Below, piece after piece: positions 61,678 to 64,000 of a stretch of 64,000 nt of DNA (position 1 is the stretch's first letter; each line of letters opens with the position of its first letter). The stretch covers positions 744,001-808,000 of the forward strand of contig NZ_CP065938.1 of NCBI RefSeq assembly GCF_025232395.1, read 5' to 3'. The stretch is from Taurinivorans muris. GTDB taxonomy: Bacteria > Desulfobacterota > Desulfovibrionia > Desulfovibrionales > Desulfovibrionaceae. The notes beneath the pieces were generated by a model, which saw only the letters and a list, made by a program, of their open reading frames with translations, had not been told where the DNA came from and made no database searches. Made by a program: the position numbers and the translations under genes.

Positions 61678-63444
61678 ATGAATATTAATCCTACTCAAAT
61701 GGCTGACTGGGAAATTGCCGATCATTTTGAAAAAAACATGCTCAAAATTTCTGAAATCGGCAAAAAACTCCGGCTTACGGAAGACGAACTCTTACCTTTC
61801 GGGCATTATATGGGTAAAATCGATTATCAAAGCGTTCTTGAAAGACATAAAAATACAAAAAACGGCAAATATATCACCGTAACGTCCATAACCCCCACCC
61901 CGTTAGGCGAGGGAAAATCCACGACGACCATAGGACTTTTGCAAGGGCTCGGCAAACGGGGCAAAAAAGTCGCGGCAGCCATCAGACAGCCCTCCGGCGG
62001 TCCGACTATGGGCACAAAAGGTTCCGCCGCAGGCGGCGGGCTTTCCCAATGCATTCCTTTAACGCAATATTCCCTCGGATTTACGGGCGACATCAATGCC
62101 GTCACCAATGCACACAACCTCGCCATGACCGCGCTTACCGCCCGCATGCAGCATGAAAGAAATTATGATGATGAAACGCTGCTCCGACTGAGCAAAAAAA
62201 GCCGCCTCAACATCGACCCGAAACGTATCAATATCGGCTTTGTCATTGATTTTTGCTGCCAATCCCTGCGCAATATCATTATCGGTCTTGGCGGCGCCAA
62301 AGACGGCTTCACCATGGAATCCCATTTCGATATCTCTGTCGCTTCCGAAATTATGGGGATTTTAGCGATATGCAACGATTTAAAAGACATGCGCGAACGT
62401 ATGGGAAAAATCATTGTCGCTTATGATAAATACGGCAAACCGGTCACAACACGCGATTTACAGGTTGACGGCGCAATGACGGCTTGGCTTGTTGACGCCA
62501 TTAAACCAAATATCATACAAAGCCTTGAAGGACAGCCCGTTTTCGTGCATGCAGGACCTTTCGCCAATATTTCCGTCGGGCAAAATTCCATTATCGCCGA
62601 TAAGGTTTCCCTCAAACTCAACGATTATCATATTACGGAGTCCGGCTTCGGCGCCGACATCGGCTATGAAAAAATGTGGAACTTAAAATGCCATTACAGC
62701 AAGCTCGCCCCTGACGCCGTTGTCATTGTCGCGACAGTGAGAGCATTGAAAAGCCATGGCGGAGCGCCTGAATTTGTCGCAGGACGTCCGATGCCCGAAG
62801 AATATAAACATGAAAATATCGAATATGTCGAAAAAGGAACGCAAAACCTGCTTCACCATATCAACATCGTCAAACAATCCGGCATAAAACCCGTTGTTTG
62901 TATCAATGCGTTCGTAGCCGACACACAAGCGGAAATAGCGAAGATTAAAGAGTTATGCGAAAAAGACGGCGTGAGAGTAGCCGTTTCCAACCACTGGGCA
63001 GAAGGCGGAAACGGAGCTTTGGAACTTGCCGATGCCGTTATCGACGCCTGTGAAGATAAAAATTCCTTTACCCCGCTTTATCAATGGGATATGCCCATAA
63101 CAGACAGAATTCATACCATTGCGAAAAATGTTTACGGCGCAGGCGCTGTTGAAATCGCCCCCGCTGCGAAAGAAAAAATCGCAGAATTTGAAAAACAGTA
63201 TGATACGAAAGAACTTGGACTTTGCATGGTCAAAACAAGTCTTTCCCTTTCCGACAATCCGAAACTTAAAGGGGTTCCGAAAGACTGGACTCTGAAAATC
63301 CGAGATGTCCGCTATTATGGCGGAGCAGGTTTTGTCGTCCCTGTTTCCGGTGATATCAGCCTTATGCCCGGCACCGGCTCAAATCCCGCGTTCACAAAAA
63401 TCGATGTCAACACGGAAACAGGCAAAGTCTACGGAATTTTCTAA
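61678..63444 (+). CDS. fhs: Formate-tetrahydrofolate ligase
   Basis: 588 residues from ATG 61678 (MNINPTQMADWEIADHF), behind GAGG. ATP loop TPTPLGEGKSTTTIGLLQGLG, then RQPSGGPTMGTKGSAAGGG, QYSLGFTGDINAVTNAHNL, and C-terminal VSGDISLMPGTGSNPAFTKID. It makes 10-formyl-THF from formate, ATP and THF. Length slightly above the usual ~557. Confidence 0.96.
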   Translation: MNINPTQMADWEIADHFEKNMLKISEIGKKLRLTEDELLPFGHYMGKIDYQSVLERHKNTKNGKYITVTSITPTPLGEGKSTTTIGLLQGLGKRGKKVAAAIRQPSGGPTMGTKGSAAGGGLSQCIPLTQYSLGFTGDINAVTNAHNLAMTALTARMQHERNYDDETLLRLSKKSRLNIDPKRINIGFVIDFCCQSLRNIIIGLGGAKDGFTMESHFDISVASEIMGILAICNDLKDMRERMGKIIVAYDKYGKPVTTRDLQVDGAMTAWLVDAIKPNIIQSLEGQPVFVHAGPFANISVGQNSIIADKVSLKLNDYHITESGFGADIGYEKMWNLKCHYSKLAPDAVVIVATVRALKSHGGAPEFVAGRPMPEEYKHENIEYVEKGTQNLLHHINIVKQSGIKPVVCINAFVADTQAEIAKIKELCEKDGVRVAVSNHWAEGGNGALELADAVIDACEDKNSFTPLYQWDMPITDRIHTIAKNVYGAGAVEIAPAAKEKIAEFEKQYDTKELGLCMVKTSLSLSDNPKLKGVPKDWTLKIRDVRYYGGAGFVVPVSGDISLMPGTGSNPAFTKIDVNTETGKVYGIF

Positions 63445-63456
63445 CATGGGCCCGAC

Positions 63457-64000
63457 ATGTCCGAATTTCAATTTTTAAACATATATTCAGGAACTCCTCC
63501 TCAAGGAAAAGCAGGCTCGAATTCAGAGCCTGCCCTTTGGAATGTCTATCTCAATAAAGAAGAAAATGCCTACCTTATCCAAAAACTTGACGGGAATAAT
63601 AAACCGACAGCGGAAAAATACAAAATATCCCCGACCTATTTCGGAATAAATTTCAGACAAGTCAACAATTCCGAACTGAAACATGCTGTCGATAAAAATC
63701 TCGGTCAACTTGGCGTTGACAAAGAAAAAAACGAATCTTTTTTGGATTCCCTTTTCAGCAGCCGTTCCGCTTTCAGCGCCACAGTGCAAAAATCAAAAAA
63801 CGGGAAGAAAAAAACAGGGGAATTTGCCTTTCAAACAGGAAAAGAAAATCAGCAAAGCCAACGCAAAAAAACAGACAGCGCCCCTGCCGGCAATGTGCCT
63901 GACAAAAAAGTAACCAACGAATTTCAATTCAATCTCGGTGCGCAGTCAGCCGAAAAGGCAAGCCGGAATGATAAATCGGCTATAAGGGATTTTGGTCTTG
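63457..64000 (+). CDS. Hypothetical protein, partial (3' end off the window)
   Basis: Starts ATG 63457, 13 bases after fhs, with no stop before the edge. The N-terminus SEFQFLNIYSGTPP, ALWNVYLNKEENAYLIQKLDGN, SPTYFGINFRQVNN shows an ordered part of ~85 residues, then Lys/Ser/Gln-rich disorder. No family recognised. Confidence 0.75.
   Translation, partial: MSEFQFLNIYSGTPPQGKAGSNSEPALWNVYLNKEENAYLIQKLDGNNKPTAEKYKISPTYFGINFRQVNNSELKHAVDKNLGQLGVDKEKNESFLDSLFSSRSAFSATVQKSKNGKKKTGEFAFQTGKENQQSQRKKTDSAPAGNVPDKKVTNEFQFNLGAQSAEKASRNDKSAIRDFGL

Overview
The window is about 64 kb from a low-GC (roughly 40 percent, by eye) flagellated Gram-negative bacterium. The gene order flhA-flhF-flhG-fliA-cheY-fliL, the TamA/TamB pair and a three-part DHH-CBS-nucleotidyltransferase CCA enzyme fit the Desulfovibrionaceae or close relatives; the genus cannot be fixed from sequence alone.

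Positions 1 to about 41.7 kb are a prophage transcribed almost entirely on the minus strand and ending against a tRNA gene with anticodon CAU (41766-41841). Read in transcription order (right to left) it has a P4/D5-type helicase, an origin-like gap, a CHC2/TOPRIM primase, a small HTH protein, terminase small and large subunits, a lambda-like head set (gpW joiner, portal, S49 protease, decoration protein, capsid) and a P2/Mu-like contractile tail (sheath, tube, E/E' with a -1 frameshift site, tape measure, X, D, V, U, W, J, I, H, fibres). The left end, integrase and lysis genes are outside the window.

The unusual part is the cargo. At four places (5.1-13 kb, 14.5-16.7 kb, 27.9-30.9 kb, 33.7-37.8 kb) the phage operons are interrupted by cassettes. 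Eight are toxin/immunity-like pairs: a PAAR spike-tip domain, a conserved linker ending in NPNPFWVDIDW, and one of two C-terminal classes that resemble DUF6402, each followed by a small multi-pass membrane protein. All four class A toxins (T1, T4, T6, T8) keep an intact PAAR domain. All four class B toxins (T2, T3, T5, T7) are decapitated or frameshifted, although their putative immunity genes are intact. Two of the full-length toxins directly follow a gpV baseplate-spike gene, and a second gpV copy was carried along. An orphan ParA ATPase and two HicAB plus one DinJ-YafQ toxin-antitoxin systems occupy equivalent positions. Cassettes are separated by a recurring boundary made of a 9-bp GGAC-type tandem repeat and a strong hairpin terminator (GGTGCG-TTA-CGCACC). 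The boundary seems to be the recombination substrate that spread the cargo. An IS200-like remnant sits inside one boundary.

A second undescribed-looking repeat family lies inside phage coding genes: palindromic elements with pentaloop hairpins whose stems covary and whose loops read CAGGANG on the mRNA strand of three copies. They are inserted in or at the ends of gpI, gpW and the tail tube gene, with duplication of flanking sequence.

Right of the tRNA lies chromosomal backbone: a four-gene cell-surface decoration operon (methyltransferase, LicC-like cytidylyltransferase, HAD phosphatase, CDP-glycerol transferase-like protein), the CCA enzyme, a flagellar/chemotaxis operon, TamB and TamA, formate-tetrahydrofolate ligase, and a partial unknown gene at the right edge.
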